40,115 bases of DNA from Bacteroides sp. CAG:443 (GCA_000432735.1 FR887839.1:1-40115); one strand, 5' to 3'. Shown: positions 9,801-19,168, numbered from the stretch's first letter. The notes: generated by a model not told the origin, from the letters alone. Made by a program: numbers and translations.

Positions 9801-10132
9801 CGGGACAATATGGTAATGACATCATGTGGAATATATCTGAAAATAATAAAACAGCTATCAGTGATCATAGCAGTTATTATATAGAGGATGGTTCTTATTT
9901 GCGTTTCAGTACGATAACATTGGGTTACACTTTCCCTAAAAATTGGATTCAGAATTTGAAATTAAGTAATGCGAGAGTTTATTGTACATTGAATAATATT
10001 GCTACCATTACGGGATATAGTGGCTATGACCCTGAAGTTTCGGCTGAAAGTGGTGCATTGACTCCAGGTATTGATAATTCTTCTTATCCACGTTCTAAGA
10101 GCTGGGTTATTGGTGTAAATTTAACATTCTAA
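6890..10132 (+). CDS. SusC-like TonB-dependent outer-membrane transporter
   Basis: 1080 residues. A signal peptide (about 1-24, ending VLAQ) is followed by a carboxypeptidase-D regulatory-like domain (about 27-112, ITGTVKD..GASVTVKG..TDMDGNYTL). A linker containing MLEEVVAIGY leads to the TonB-dependent plug (about 120-235, with TVRGGTS and YIVDGF) and a 22-stranded barrel ending in Leu-Thr-Phe. SusC proteins import oligosaccharides into the periplasm using TonB energy, with a SusD lipoprotein as lid; that gene starts within 20 bp downstream. Enzymes on both sides imply a pectic oligosaccharide substrate. It has its own activator-type promoter. Length and domain order are normal for the family. 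Confidence 0.95.
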   Translation: MKSVQKFFYLLIILLISFSSNVLAQNRTITGTVKDANDIVIGASVTVKGQASIGTITDMDGNYTLSVPISAKELTFSYIGYETQSIAIKGRTTINVTLKESSQMLEEVVAIGYAKVKRKELTGSSVSVGANDLKMSPVSTAAQALAGKAAGVNIVQQSGAPGAEINITVRGGTSITQGTQPLYIVDGFQMENGLQNVDINDIESIDVMKDASATAIYGARGSNGVILITTKSGKSGKTEVSYNGFVSFDHLGKKLDLLGVEDYVKYQYEFQLLRSNQSSFANLFGGNINDADFYSGAYSRIHNDYASREGIDWQDEVFGSTGITQNHNVNITGGTEKTKYMISYNYTDENGIMAKHDYQKNSIRAKVNHELWKGVRFDFSSTLQMTKVEGGGSLGGKLKQTILQPVTGGVQFTNEQMLSEDLSDAYSDMPGADNYDINNPLLDNEAIDQEKYTRFATVNAGIEIDIMKNLTWRTAASYMWQQVREDYWDNGSTRQADANQSPYGYGYRNNDEKYSWQVTNTLNYAFSLDDHAHDFNVLLGQETWYTESMNLDNEYHKFTDGNFGLNDVSMGEPYTWKSGKSREGLVSVFGRLSYNYKERYLFTGTLRADGSSKFAKGNQWGIFPSASAAWRISEEAFLEDVDFLDNLKLRIGYGTAGNNNIDNNMYATSYGSGHYGINGSDYITYVPGTTLGNSNLKWEKTTTTNVGLDVSVLGSRVNLSVDFYNNESSNLLIKNKIPTSTGYSDQYQNIGAIRNRGVELVLNTTNVRTKDFTWNTDFNIAFNRSKVLELYGNEETNYFIQDYESRMGYKIEVGKPLGQFYGLVYDGIYTTDDFTQLSDGTYKLKDGVPSLKGFDRSHVKPGDAKYVPQTGEVDENGNPVWSTNDRTVIGNAAPKFTGGMNNTFRYKGFDLSVFMNFSFGNDVFNMSTQRFIGPYLSNQNSLAIMNNRFTLIDPSTGKETMDLVRLAELNPGQYGNDIMWNISENNKTAISDHSSYYIEDGSYLRFSTITLGYTFPKNWIQNLKLSNARVYCTLNNIATITGYSGYDPEVSAESGALTPGIDNSSYPRSKSWVIGVNLTF

Positions 10133-10150
10133 TTGCAATTAATGATAATT

Positions 10151-12118
10151 ATGAAAAAGATAATAAATATTGTAGGCGTATCGGTATTATTGTTTACATG
10201 TGCTTCCTGTCAAGATTGGTTAGACATGCCTTCAGAATCGAAGGCTGATAGTTCTTCTGTTTTCGAAACTGTAGGACGTGCAGAAATGGCTGTTGTAGGT
10301 GCATATCCGAATATTCACACCCAGGAACTGGGATATCAGTTGCTGGAAGGTACCGATGAGGCTAGTTCTTCAGAAACAAATTCCAAATATAATGTTTCTA
10401 ATTACGATTATACTTCTACGTCTTCTATGCTGAGTGGTACGTACAATGGCATGTATAAGGCCATTGAATATACAAATGTTTGTATAAAGAATATTCCTTT
10501 GATGAAAGTTTCGGAAAGTGAGCAGCCCAAATTGAATTCATTATTGGGGGAGGCCTTGGCTATCAGAGCATATGCATATTGGAATATCGTACGTTTTTAT
10601 GGTGATGTTCCATATACTGAAATACCAACATCCGATTTGACGACATTCTCTTCTTCACGAGTAAGTCGTGATACAATTTATGATCATTGTGTCAGAGATT
10701 TGCAGCGAGCTGTTGAATTATTACCTTGGCAGAGTGAAGGCATGGTATCAACTCCAGAGCGTTTTACTAAAAATTCTGCTTATGGTATTTTGGCTCGTGT
10801 AGCTCTGTATGCTGCAGGATATTCTTTGCGCTGGGATTTGGGTACTGTTCCTTATAATGCATCTACAGTTCGCATTGCGCAACGTGAAGATAAAGCTCGA
10901 ATTCGTGAACTGTATCAGATTGCAGCTGATGCATGTAAGGCAGTTATTGTCCAAAATGAAAATGGATTATTAGATAATTACGACGAAGTTTTTCGTGATT
11001 TATGTACAAAGAAGTACAATAAAGAAACAATGTTAGAATATGGATGGTATGGAGCAAATTCTTCTGATGTACGTACGGGTTATGTAAATGGTATTCCGAC
11101 CAGTGGCTCTGGTGGTACTTTCGGTAAAGGTGGTGCACAAATGATAGTAATGCCTACATTCTATTTTGAATTTGATGAAGGTGACCAGCGTCGTGATGTT
11201 TCCATTTGTAATTATGGTTTGTATACAGACGGTACATATCAGATGAATACTTATATAGGTGCTGGAGTTGGTAAGTATCGCATCAACTGGTGTAAAAACA
11301 GAGGAACTTCTGACAGCCGGCGTGATATAAACTTTCCGTTGCTGCGTTATTCTGATGTATTGCTGATGTATGCAGAGGCTTTGAATGAGTTGAATAATGC
11401 TCCTACTGCAGATGCAATAGATGCATTTAAGCAGGTACGTATGCGCGCATTTAAAAATGATGAAACAAAGATTGGTACAATACCGTCCGATTATGAAGGA
11501 TTTAAAAATGCGATAATACAAGAACGTAAGCTGGAACTTTCTCATGAGTCTCTTCGTAAAACAGATTTGACACGTTGGGGTATCTTGTATGAACAGCTTA
11601 CTGCAGAAAAAGAAAAATTGTATCAGCTGGCAAATCGGGAAGGTAAATATGCCAATGTAGATGTATACCGTGCTTATAAGGGAGGTACAGCTGTTTATCA
11701 GGATCCTACTATTGCATTGCCGTATATTACTATTAAAGAGAGTGATTTTAAGACAATGGGGCTTACTGCCGATGAAATTGATAAACTGAATATATTGAAT
11801 GATAACGTAAATGGAGGTTTTCTTGAAAAAGAATTTTATGAAGACGAAGCTGGTAATGTTTATTTCTCTAAAAATTCAGCTCCTTCTGGAACGAAACTGA
11901 CTCCTGTTACTTATACCATTCTAAATATGTTTGGCTGTCATACCATTAAAAGTAAAGGAGGGTTGTATGTAGATTCTAATGTATATGAAGATAATACATT
12001 TATAACCAGAATGTTTTATGGATTGCAAAAAAATATGGTTGAAATATTGCCATTTAGTACAACAAGTATTATTGATGTAAATCCAGGATTGGCTGGTCAA
12101 CAACATCCTTGTTATTAA
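10151..12118 (+). CDS. SusD/RagB-like glycan-binding lipoprotein
   Basis: 655 residues from the ATG at 10151, chosen because it gives a clean lipoprotein signal (MKKIINIVGVSVLLFTCAS followed by Cys). A longer reading back to a TTG at 10133 would spoil this. The mature protein has SusD features: WLDMPSE at the start, an N-terminal helical TPR region with the GEALAIRAYAYWNIVRFYGDVP segment, and the C-terminal RYSDVLLMYAEALNEL and QERKLELSHESLRKTDLTRW motifs. It sits on the cell surface as the lid of SusC and captures the glycan. It is somewhat longer than the usual 500-600 residues, mainly through an extra region after about residue 480. No third surface glycan-binding protein follows it. Confidence 0.94.
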   Translation: MKKIINIVGVSVLLFTCASCQDWLDMPSESKADSSSVFETVGRAEMAVVGAYPNIHTQELGYQLLEGTDEASSSETNSKYNVSNYDYTSTSSMLSGTYNGMYKAIEYTNVCIKNIPLMKVSESEQPKLNSLLGEALAIRAYAYWNIVRFYGDVPYTEIPTSDLTTFSSSRVSRDTIYDHCVRDLQRAVELLPWQSEGMVSTPERFTKNSAYGILARVALYAAGYSLRWDLGTVPYNASTVRIAQREDKARIRELYQIAADACKAVIVQNENGLLDNYDEVFRDLCTKKYNKETMLEYGWYGANSSDVRTGYVNGIPTSGSGGTFGKGGAQMIVMPTFYFEFDEGDQRRDVSICNYGLYTDGTYQMNTYIGAGVGKYRINWCKNRGTSDSRRDINFPLLRYSDVLLMYAEALNELNNAPTADAIDAFKQVRMRAFKNDETKIGTIPSDYEGFKNAIIQERKLELSHESLRKTDLTRWGILYEQLTAEKEKLYQLANREGKYANVDVYRAYKGGTAVYQDPTIALPYITIKESDFKTMGLTADEIDKLNILNDNVNGGFLEKEFYEDEAGNVYFSKNSAPSGTKLTPVTYTILNMFGCHTIKSKGGLYVDSNVYEDNTFITRMFYGLQKNMVEILPFSTTSIIDVNPGLAGQQHPCY

Positions 12119-12137
12119 TACTATAAAATAAGATTTG

Positions 12138-12178
12138 AAAAAGGCAGGATTGGGAATGCATTCCTATCTTGCCTTTTT
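12138..12178 (+). terminator. Terminator after susD
   Basis: AAAAAGGCA (12138-12146) pairs with TGCCTTTTT (12170-12178) around an inner self-complementary GGAATGCATTCC. It lies only 28 bp before the PL1 start, and no separate promoter for PL1 was found. It may therefore reduce rather than block expression of PL1. Confidence 0.85.
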
Positions 12179-12206
12179 ACGTTTTGTTTGATTTAACAAT
12201 GTGATT

Positions 12207-13514
12207 ATGGATATGTATTTAAAAAGGTTAGGTTCCCTGTTTTGCTTGTTGGGCATATTTGTCTATGTTCAATCACAGAATCTGGCTTTTCCAGGAGCAG
12301 AAGGTTATGGTAAATATACTGTAGGAGGAAGAGGAGGAAAGGTTATTAAAGTTACCAATCTGAATGATTCGGGTAAAGGTAGTCTTCGGGAAGCAGTCGA
12401 ACAGTATGGAGCAAGGACTGTTGTTTTTGATGTGGGTGGTACAATCGAACTGAAGACTCCTTTACGTATTAACCATGACAGTATTACGATTGCAGGACAG
12501 ACTGCACCGGGAGACGGAATCTGTCTGAGGGATAACCCTTTGATTGTTAATGCAAGTGAAGTTATTATTCGTTATATTAGGGTTCGGGTTGGTGATAAAT
12601 ATAAAACAGATGCTGATGGTATAGGAGGAGGACGCTATGGACAGCATCATGTAATATTAGATCATTTAACTTCAAGCTGGTCGATTGATGAATGTTTGTC
12701 GATTTATAAAACAAAAAATCTTACGGTACAGTGGTGTATGATTAATCAGAGCCTTACTTGTTCCGTTCATACTAAGGGATGTCATGGCTTTGGAGGAATA
12801 TGGGGAGGTTATAAAGCTACGTTTCATCATAATCTTTTGGCTAACCATTCCAGCCGTAATCCAAGATTTTCGTCGGTAGACAGTACCAAAATGGTCGATT
12901 TTCGTAATAATGTTGTATTCAACTGGGGGTTTAAAGCTGCTTATGGTGGGGGACATTTTGGCGAGATCAATATGGTTGCCAATTATTATAAGCCAGGACC
13001 TGGAACCCAGTGTCCTAATAAATTGCTGGACGTAGCGGAGGATGGTACTGGTAAATATTATGTAAGCGGGAATATTTTAGAGGGGAATCCCACTGTTTCA
13101 GAAGATAACAGAAAAGGTGTTTTTGGAAAAGATTCACTTGCTTGTTTGGTTAAATGTCCTTTTGCCTATGAGCCTATAATGGAAGATACACCTCAGGAGG
13201 CATATCGTAAAGTTTTGGAGCAGGCAGGCTGTAGTTTGGTACGTGATGATTATGACAATGAAATTATCAGTCAGATAAAGCGTGGTGTTTCGCCATATGG
13301 AAATAATGGATTCATTGATACACCTGCTCAAGCTGGAGGATGGCCTGAGTTGCAAAAAGGGACTTCTTTACGCGATAGCGATAATGACGGTATGCCCGAT
13401 AAGTGGGAAAAGGAGCACAATTTAAATCCGCAAGATGCAGGTGATGCTTCCTCTTTTACACTTAACAGATATTACACGAATATAGAAATGTATATGAATA
13501 GTTTGATAGAATAG
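12207..13514 (+). CDS. PL1-family pectate lyase
   Basis: 435 residues from the ATG at 12207; ATG at 12213 is equally possible, and a GTG at 12201 is less likely. Signal peptide ends near VQSQ. The mature start NLAFPGAEGYGKYTVGGRGG and the segments DVGGTIEL, SITIAGQTAPGDG and HVILDHLTSSWSIDE are hallmarks of Bacteroidetes PL1 beta-helix lyases. SSRNPRF at about 216-222 supplies the catalytic Arg. The C-terminus carries a calcium-loop-like DSDNDGMPDKWE. PL1 enzymes cleave de-esterified polygalacturonate by beta-elimination, giving unsaturated ends that the two GH105 enzymes here can remove. It is the only polysaccharide lyase in the locus. It probably depends on read-through from susC/D. Confidence 0.88.
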   Translation: MDMYLKRLGSLFCLLGIFVYVQSQNLAFPGAEGYGKYTVGGRGGKVIKVTNLNDSGKGSLREAVEQYGARTVVFDVGGTIELKTPLRINHDSITIAGQTAPGDGICLRDNPLIVNASEVIIRYIRVRVGDKYKTDADGIGGGRYGQHHVILDHLTSSWSIDECLSIYKTKNLTVQWCMINQSLTCSVHTKGCHGFGGIWGGYKATFHHNLLANHSSRNPRFSSVDSTKMVDFRNNVVFNWGFKAAYGGGHFGEINMVANYYKPGPGTQCPNKLLDVAEDGTGKYYVSGNILEGNPTVSEDNRKGVFGKDSLACLVKCPFAYEPIMEDTPQEAYRKVLEQAGCSLVRDDYDNEIISQIKRGVSPYGNNGFIDTPAQAGGWPELQKGTSLRDSDNDGMPDKWEKEHNLNPQDAGDASSFTLNRYYTNIEMYMNSLIE

Positions 13515-13567
13515 CCAGTTGACTGGAATGAAATTTTTATCGGGAAGAGTGCAAATTTTGTGCATTT

Positions 13568-13631
13568 GTATCTTTTTCTATTAGAGTGTACATTATTCCA
13601 TGTGATGTTTTGTTTATATGTTTTATATTCG
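13568..13631 (+). promoter_or_regulatory. Regulator-dependent promoter of the six-hairpin/DUF4450 unit
   Basis: Half-sites GTATCTTTTTCTATTAG at 13568 and GTACATTATTCCATGTG at 13588 are 20 nt apart. A -7 element TATATTCG (one mismatch to TAnnTTTG) lies at 13624-13631, 36 nt from the start of the proximal half-site. This is the same geometry as the other PUL promoters. It was recognised mainly because of that fixed spacing. Confidence 0.65.
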
Positions 13632-13696
13632 CAATGTACATAAATGGACTATTAATTAACGTTCTACATATTAATTTCAAGAAGTAATTAAAATTC

Positions 13697-15805
13697 ATGA
13701 AACAACTGATTTATTTAGTGGCAGCCCTGACTTTTACAGCATGTAGTGTAGAAAAGCAGGAACCCATTGATCGTTATAAGCTAGTTACCCGTAACAATCC
13801 TTCTGTGACGGCAGTAGATTCTCTTGCATCTTTATCTGTAGGTAATGGTGAGTTTGCTTTTACAACGGATATAACCGGATTGCAAACTTTTCCAGAGGTC
13901 TATAAAAACGGTGTTCCGTTGGGTACGCAGAGTCAGTGGGGATGGCATAGCTTTGCTAATCCGGACGGATATAAGCCGGAAGATGCCTGGAAGGAATACG
14001 ATTTTGGTCGTGGACATAAGGAAATATACTCATGTCAGTTCAAGGAAAAAGGACGGCAGCGTGACGCTTCAAACTGGCTTCGTGCCAATCCTCACCGTTT
14101 GCATTTGGGAATTGTCGGACTGGAACTGGAAGAAGGTGTGACACCCTCTCAACTACAGAATATCCGGCATAATCTGGATATGTGGAAAGGTGAGGTAAGT
14201 AGCAGTTTCTCCCTTGCTGGAATCTCATATCATGTGCAGACGGTTTGCCATCCTGTAAATGATATGATTGCCTCAAGAGTTTCATCTCAGTCGCATCCGG
14301 ATATAAAGTTTCACTTTCCTTATCCTACGGGTGGACATTGTGATGATGCTTGTGACTGGAATGCAAACGACAAGCATACTACGACTCTTGTCCGGCAAGA
14401 CAAACAATCGGCTGTGCTGAAGCGTGAATTGGATACTACGACTTACTATGTAACTATTCGTTGGGAAGGTGAGGCTTCGCTGACTGAAAAAAGTAAGAAC
14501 TATTTTGTTCTGACTCCTGCTGATACAGTTCTTGCGTTTACTTGCCAGTTTACTCCTGAGGAATCAAAGACTCCTGCTATTACATTTGCCGAAGTGGAAA
14601 AGGCATCTTCCGAATACTGGAATAATTTTTGGAACAAGGGTGGAGTAGTGGATTTTTCTCTTTGTACCGACCCCAGAGCAAAAGAACTGGAACGCCGTGT
14701 TGTACTGAGTCAGTATCTGTTAGCTATCCAGTGTGCTGGTTCCACCCCTCCGCAGGAAACCGGACTTACTTATAATTCTTGGTTTGGCAAGTTCCATATG
14801 GAAATGATTTGGTGGCATCAGGCACAATTTGCTTTGTGGGGGCATCCTGAGCTACTTGACCGTACATTGGCTTGGTATCATCAGGTAGAACCAGTTGCTC
14901 GTGAGATTGCACAGCGTCAGGGATTTGAAGGAGTACGATGGATGAAAATGACCGATCCAAGCGGAATGGAAGCGCCTTCTAATGTAGGTAGTTTTCTTAT
15001 CTGGCAACAGCCACATCTGATTTATTTGGCAGAGTTACTGTATCGTGCCAATCCATCGGATGAACTGATAAAAAAATACAACGATTTGATTCAGGAAACG
15101 GCTGAGTTTATGTATTCGTTTGCTGTTTATGATAAAGAACACGACCGTTATATTCTGAAGGGAGCTATTCCTGCACAGGAAACACTGCGTGCTGCTGATA
15201 CGGTCAATCCTCCATTTGAACTGTCATACTGGTTATTTGGCATGCAGACAGCACAAACTTGGCGTGAACGTGCCGGTATGCAACGTGTGCCCGAATGGGA
15301 TACGCTAATAGAGAAATTATCACCCCTTGCCTATAATGAAGATAAATTGTATTTAGCAGCTGAAACAGCTGTCGATACGTATAAGGATATTCGTTTCACG
15401 TCTGACCACATGGCCGTGCTGGGAGCGGTAGGTATTTTGCCTATGAATAGACTGGTCAATCCCGAATATATGAAAAATACCCTGAACTGGGTGTGGGATA
15501 ACTGGAACTGGAACAAGACATGGGGATGGGATTATCCGATGACTGCTATGGATGCTGCCCGTTTGGGTGATCCGGAAAAGGCGGTAGGTGCCTTGCTAAT
15601 GGACAAGCGTACCAATACTTATCTGGTAAATGGGCACAATTATCAGGACGGTCGTTTGCGTATATACTTGCCGGGCAACGGTGGACTGCTTACGGCTGTA
15701 GCAATGATGTGTGCTGGTTGGGATGGTTCGAAGGGTGTTAATCCTGGCTTTCCAAAAGACGGTACATGGAATGTACGCTGGGAAGGTCTGAAGCCACTGC
15801 CATAA
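13697..15805 (+). CDS. Lipoprotein with a six-hairpin glycosidase-like fold, family unclear
   Basis: 702 residues with a lipoprotein signal (Cys16 in LTFTAC). The N-terminal half (about 25-290) looks like a beta-sandwich with the conserved-looking SLSVGNGEFAFTTDITGLQTF. The C-terminal half (about 300-702) looks like an (alpha/alpha)6 barrel: HMEMIWWHQAQF at 367-378 recalls the GH65/GH95-type clan, and WGWDYPMTAMDAARLGD and a GNGGLLTA segment follow near the end. Glu369 and an acidic residue in the ETLRAAD segment are possible catalytic residues, but this is a guess. I cannot assign a glycoside hydrolase family. The context (own PUL operator, pectin enzymes on all sides) makes a sidechain- or backbone-removing glycosidase likely. 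A DUF4450 gene follows after 102 bp. Confidence 0.65.
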   Translation: MKQLIYLVAALTFTACSVEKQEPIDRYKLVTRNNPSVTAVDSLASLSVGNGEFAFTTDITGLQTFPEVYKNGVPLGTQSQWGWHSFANPDGYKPEDAWKEYDFGRGHKEIYSCQFKEKGRQRDASNWLRANPHRLHLGIVGLELEEGVTPSQLQNIRHNLDMWKGEVSSSFSLAGISYHVQTVCHPVNDMIASRVSSQSHPDIKFHFPYPTGGHCDDACDWNANDKHTTTLVRQDKQSAVLKRELDTTTYYVTIRWEGEASLTEKSKNYFVLTPADTVLAFTCQFTPEESKTPAITFAEVEKASSEYWNNFWNKGGVVDFSLCTDPRAKELERRVVLSQYLLAIQCAGSTPPQETGLTYNSWFGKFHMEMIWWHQAQFALWGHPELLDRTLAWYHQVEPVAREIAQRQGFEGVRWMKMTDPSGMEAPSNVGSFLIWQQPHLIYLAELLYRANPSDELIKKYNDLIQETAEFMYSFAVYDKEHDRYILKGAIPAQETLRAADTVNPPFELSYWLFGMQTAQTWRERAGMQRVPEWDTLIEKLSPLAYNEDKLYLAAETAVDTYKDIRFTSDHMAVLGAVGILPMNRLVNPEYMKNTLNWVWDNWNWNKTWGWDYPMTAMDAARLGDPEKAVGALLMDKRTNTYLVNGHNYQDGRLRIYLPGNGGLLTAVAMMCAGWDGSKGVNPGFPKDGTWNVRWEGLKPLP

Positions 15806-15833
15806 TGAGTTGAGTTAGTTAATATATGAATTG

Positions 15834-15878
15834 ACCGGAGGCATCATATTTGCATGCTTTCCGGTTAATTACTTTTTA
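15834..15878 (+). terminator. Weak hairpin between six-hairpin and DUF4450 genes
   Basis: ACCGGA (15834-15839) pairs with TCCGGT (15860-15865), with further pairing GCAT/ATGC inside. A T5 run lies only 8 nt later. It could attenuate rather than end transcription. No good promoter was found between the genes: CATATTTG at 15845 is off-consensus and lacks an operator at the expected distance. Confidence 0.4.
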
Positions 15879-15907
15879 TTGTTTAGGAGTAAGTAAAATA
15901 ATCAGCA

Positions 15908-18900
15908 ATGAATAAGAATAACTTGTTTCCGTTTGTGTGTCTGCTGGCATTGGGAGTATTTTCTCTGCCAGCACAAATCAGACAGGCTAAAAAGATTGGC
16001 GATTTTATTGAGTCGACTTCTTATAATGAGCACAAGCGGGGAGCTGAACGTACGCTTCAGTATTATCCTGAAGGAGATGATTTTGTCTGTATAAACGGGA
16101 AAAATCGGTTTACGCGAGCCTTGTATGGAAGTTGGTCTCCTTTTCGCCTTGAAACAAGCGACCGTCCGGTATTTGCCGCATATGATAAGCGTAACAGCAA
16201 GCATATCCGTTTCCTTCTGCAAAGCAGGAATCTTTCGCTTGCTCTCGACTCTATTGAGTTTTGTGAAGCCAGATATACAGCTGGCAGGCGCACCTACCTG
16301 CTGAGAGATACAGCTTTGGGTAAGGGAGCGATTGTAATTTCAGTGTTGGCTTTTCCCGATTCTGATGGAGCAATATGGAAATTTTCCGCCAGAGGTTTAG
16401 CAGGCGATATGATTTTACGTTGTTTCATCTCTGAAATTCGGGCTAAGAAATTGAGCCGTAACGGTGATATGGGGGCTGACCCTCCCGGATGTTTCGAAGC
16501 TCCGGAGCATCCTGAAATGCAGAAGGAGTACGATTTAGCATTGACCGATGAGTCTTATTTGGTATTGGAAAATCTGGATTTGAAGCTCGTCTCCACTGAG
16601 GAAGGAAGGTGTTTGTATCGCAAGGCCGAGGACGCTCGGAAAGCATTGGCATCACGTATTCGTTTTTCCACTCCAGATCCGTATTTCAATACATTGGGAG
16701 GAACACTTGCTGTTGCTGCCGATGGAATATGGGATGGAGAAGTCTGGCTCCATGGAGCCGTAGGATGGCGTATGCCTCTGAGTGGATGGCGTGCAGCTTA
16801 TGCGGGAGATGCTTTGGGATGGCACGACCGTGCTCGCAAGCATTTCGATGCCTATGCTGCTAGTCAGGTAACCGATGTGCCCAATACGATTCCGCATCCG
16901 GCACAAGATTCCGCTTTGCATCTGGCGCGTTCAGTCAAGGAATGGGGAACTCCTCAATATAGCAACGGATATATTTGCCGTAACCCTCGGCGAAACAATC
17001 AGATGCATCATTATGACATGAATTTATGTTACATCGATGAATTGTTGTGGCATTTTAACTGGACCGGTGATTTGGAATATGCTCGTCGGATGTGGCCGGT
17101 GATAACCCGTCATCTTGCTTGGGAAAAGCTGAATTATGACCCCGATAATGATGGATTGTATGATGCCTATGCCTGCATTTGGGCGAGCGATGCTTTATAT
17201 TATAACAGTGGGGCTGTGACACATTCGTCTGCTTACAACTATCGAGCCAATAAGATGGCGGCGGAAATTGCAAGTAAAATTGGAGAAAACGCAGAACCAT
17301 ACCAGAAAGAAGCCGACCGGATTTTGAAGGCGATGAGTAAACGTTTGTGGCTGGCTGATAAAGGACACTGGGCAGAGTTTCAGGATTTTATGGGACATAA
17401 ACGTCTGCATGAAAGTGCGGGAGTATGGACTATTTACCATGCTTTAGATAGTGAAACGGCTGATCCGTTTCAAGCTTATCAGGCTACTCGGTATGTCGAT
17501 ACACAGATTCCTCATATTCCGGTTGCCGGAAAGGGACTGAAAGATGAGGGATATGCTACGATCTCTACAACCAACTGGATGCCGTATTCATGGAGTATCA
17601 ACAATGTAGCCTTTGCCGAAGTGATGCACACTGCACTTGCCTATTTTCAGGCAGGACGTGCTGATGAGGGATATAAATTACTGAAGAGTTCTGTGCTCGA
17701 CGGAATGTATCTGGGTGACAGCCCCGGAAATTTTGGACAAATCAGTTTCTATGATGCTGCTCGTGGCGAGTGCTATCGCGATTTTGGTGATCCTGTGGGA
17801 GTTGCCTCGCGGGTTTTGATTCAAGGCGTATACGGTATTTTGCCGGATGCTATGAATGGTCGGTTGCTTATTCGTCCGGGATTTCCGTCCAGTTGGAACA
17901 AGGCTTCACTAAAAACGCCGGATGTGTCTTATAGTTTCTTGAGGGAGAAAGATACGGATACTTATCAAATTTGCCAGCATTTCGTTAAGCCGTTGGAAAT
18001 AGGACTTCGGATCAAGGCTATACGGGAACAGGTTGCCTCGGTTGAAGTGAATGGTAAGAAAACAGTCTGGAGTTTTGTTGAAGCGGCCAGTGGTTATCCG
18101 GAATTACTTGTGCGGGTACCCGCTGTGGAAAAAACAAAAGTGAAAATTCGTTGGAAGGGAGAAGTTTTGCAGACTTTGACCGGCGAAGAACTGGAGGTTG
18201 ATGCGGATGGACAGATTTTACTTCGTGCTCCTCATAGAATTGAGTTGTGCGAAATTTACGACCCACAGCATATTTTAGAGTCAACAAAAGTGGAACGGAA
18301 GAGCTACCATACAAGCATAAAGAAGGGTGAAGGACATCATACTTTTTTTGTCCGTACTCGTCAGGGAGACATGGACTGGTGGCAGCCGGTAAATGTCTTT
18401 ATCCGGACTGTGCCTGCTGCGGTGAGAAAGGACTTTGCAGATGTTGACTCATCTGCCTGTTGCATGGTCAATATGGATCAATATCTGAACGATTCGGTGA
18501 CTTCAATCTTTCATGAACAGTATTTTTCTCCGCGTTCTCCGTATACTACCTTACAACTTCCTATACAAGGAATAGGAGAATGGTGTCATCCTTTGTTGAG
18601 TGCTACGATAGACGACAGTGGTTTACGGAGCTTGATTCGGGATAACCGGTTCAACACTTCATTGGGAGTACCATTCCGCCTGATGAAAAAGGGAAACAAC
18701 ATTGCTTTTACATCGTTATGGGACAATTATCCCGACAGCATTTGCATACCGCTGGCAGGAAAGGCTTCGCATGCATACTTGCTGCTTGCCGGAAGTACGA
18801 ATCATATGCAGTGTCATATTGCGAACGGCGTATTGAAGGTTCGTTATTCTGATGGTACATCTACAGAAATGGCTCTTACTAATCCAGACAACTGGTGCCC

Positions 18901-19168
18901 GATAGAGCAGGACTTTTATGTAGATGGAAAGGCGTTTGCTCTATCCGAACCTCGTCCGTACCGGTTGCATCTGAAAACCGGAAAAGTAAGTCGTGACTTG
19001 GGAAAGGAATTGGGTATTACAGGAGTGTACGGCCGTGAGATAGAAGGAGGAGCAGGAGTCTTGCTGGATATGCCGCTCGACGCAGAGAAAACGCTCGAGT
19101 CGCTTACACTCGAAACAGTAGCCAATGATGTGGTTATCGGACTGATGGGAATAACCCTGCAGCAATAG
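15908..19168 (+). CDS. DUF4450 protein, putative (alpha/alpha)6 glycosidase
   Basis: 1086 residues, signal peptide about 1-22 (SLPAQ). The N-terminal region (about 40-150, with RTLQYYPEGDDFVCINGKNRFTRALYG read in two parts) matches what I remember of DUF4450. It is followed by a helical region typical of six-hairpin glycosidases: QMHHYDMNLCYIDELLWHF, NYDPDNDGLYDAYACIWASD and YNYRANKMAAEIA, at about 360-460. A C-terminal beta-sandwich with RPGFPSSW and VEVNGK segments then resembles the tail of GH78-like enzymes. No activity is known to me for this family. It probably acts on pectic fragments, together with the six-hairpin lipoprotein just upstream. The DUF name is recalled, not searched. Confidence 0.65.
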   Translation: MNKNNLFPFVCLLALGVFSLPAQIRQAKKIGDFIESTSYNEHKRGAERTLQYYPEGDDFVCINGKNRFTRALYGSWSPFRLETSDRPVFAAYDKRNSKHIRFLLQSRNLSLALDSIEFCEARYTAGRRTYLLRDTALGKGAIVISVLAFPDSDGAIWKFSARGLAGDMILRCFISEIRAKKLSRNGDMGADPPGCFEAPEHPEMQKEYDLALTDESYLVLENLDLKLVSTEEGRCLYRKAEDARKALASRIRFSTPDPYFNTLGGTLAVAADGIWDGEVWLHGAVGWRMPLSGWRAAYAGDALGWHDRARKHFDAYAASQVTDVPNTIPHPAQDSALHLARSVKEWGTPQYSNGYICRNPRRNNQMHHYDMNLCYIDELLWHFNWTGDLEYARRMWPVITRHLAWEKLNYDPDNDGLYDAYACIWASDALYYNSGAVTHSSAYNYRANKMAAEIASKIGENAEPYQKEADRILKAMSKRLWLADKGHWAEFQDFMGHKRLHESAGVWTIYHALDSETADPFQAYQATRYVDTQIPHIPVAGKGLKDEGYATISTTNWMPYSWSINNVAFAEVMHTALAYFQAGRADEGYKLLKSSVLDGMYLGDSPGNFGQISFYDAARGECYRDFGDPVGVASRVLIQGVYGILPDAMNGRLLIRPGFPSSWNKASLKTPDVSYSFLREKDTDTYQICQHFVKPLEIGLRIKAIREQVASVEVNGKKTVWSFVEAASGYPELLVRVPAVEKTKVKIRWKGEVLQTLTGEELEVDADGQILLRAPHRIELCEIYDPQHILESTKVERKSYHTSIKKGEGHHTFFVRTRQGDMDWWQPVNVFIRTVPAAVRKDFADVDSSACCMVNMDQYLNDSVTSIFHEQYFSPRSPYTTLQLPIQGIGEWCHPLLSATIDDSGLRSLIRDNRFNTSLGVPFRLMKKGNNIAFTSLWDNYPDSICIPLAGKASHAYLLLAGSTNHMQCHIANGVLKVRYSDGTSTEMALTNPDNWCPIEQDFYVDGKAFALSEPRPYRLHLKTGKVSRDLGKELGITGVYGREIEGGAGVLLDMPLDAEKTLESLTLETVANDVVIGLMGITLQQ

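Noticed and set aside
15845..15852. CATATTTG as an independent promoter of the DUF4450 gene
   Set aside because: First base mismatches the -7 consensus, no half-site lies 36 nt upstream, and it falls inside a hairpin; read-through from the six-hairpin gene is simpler.
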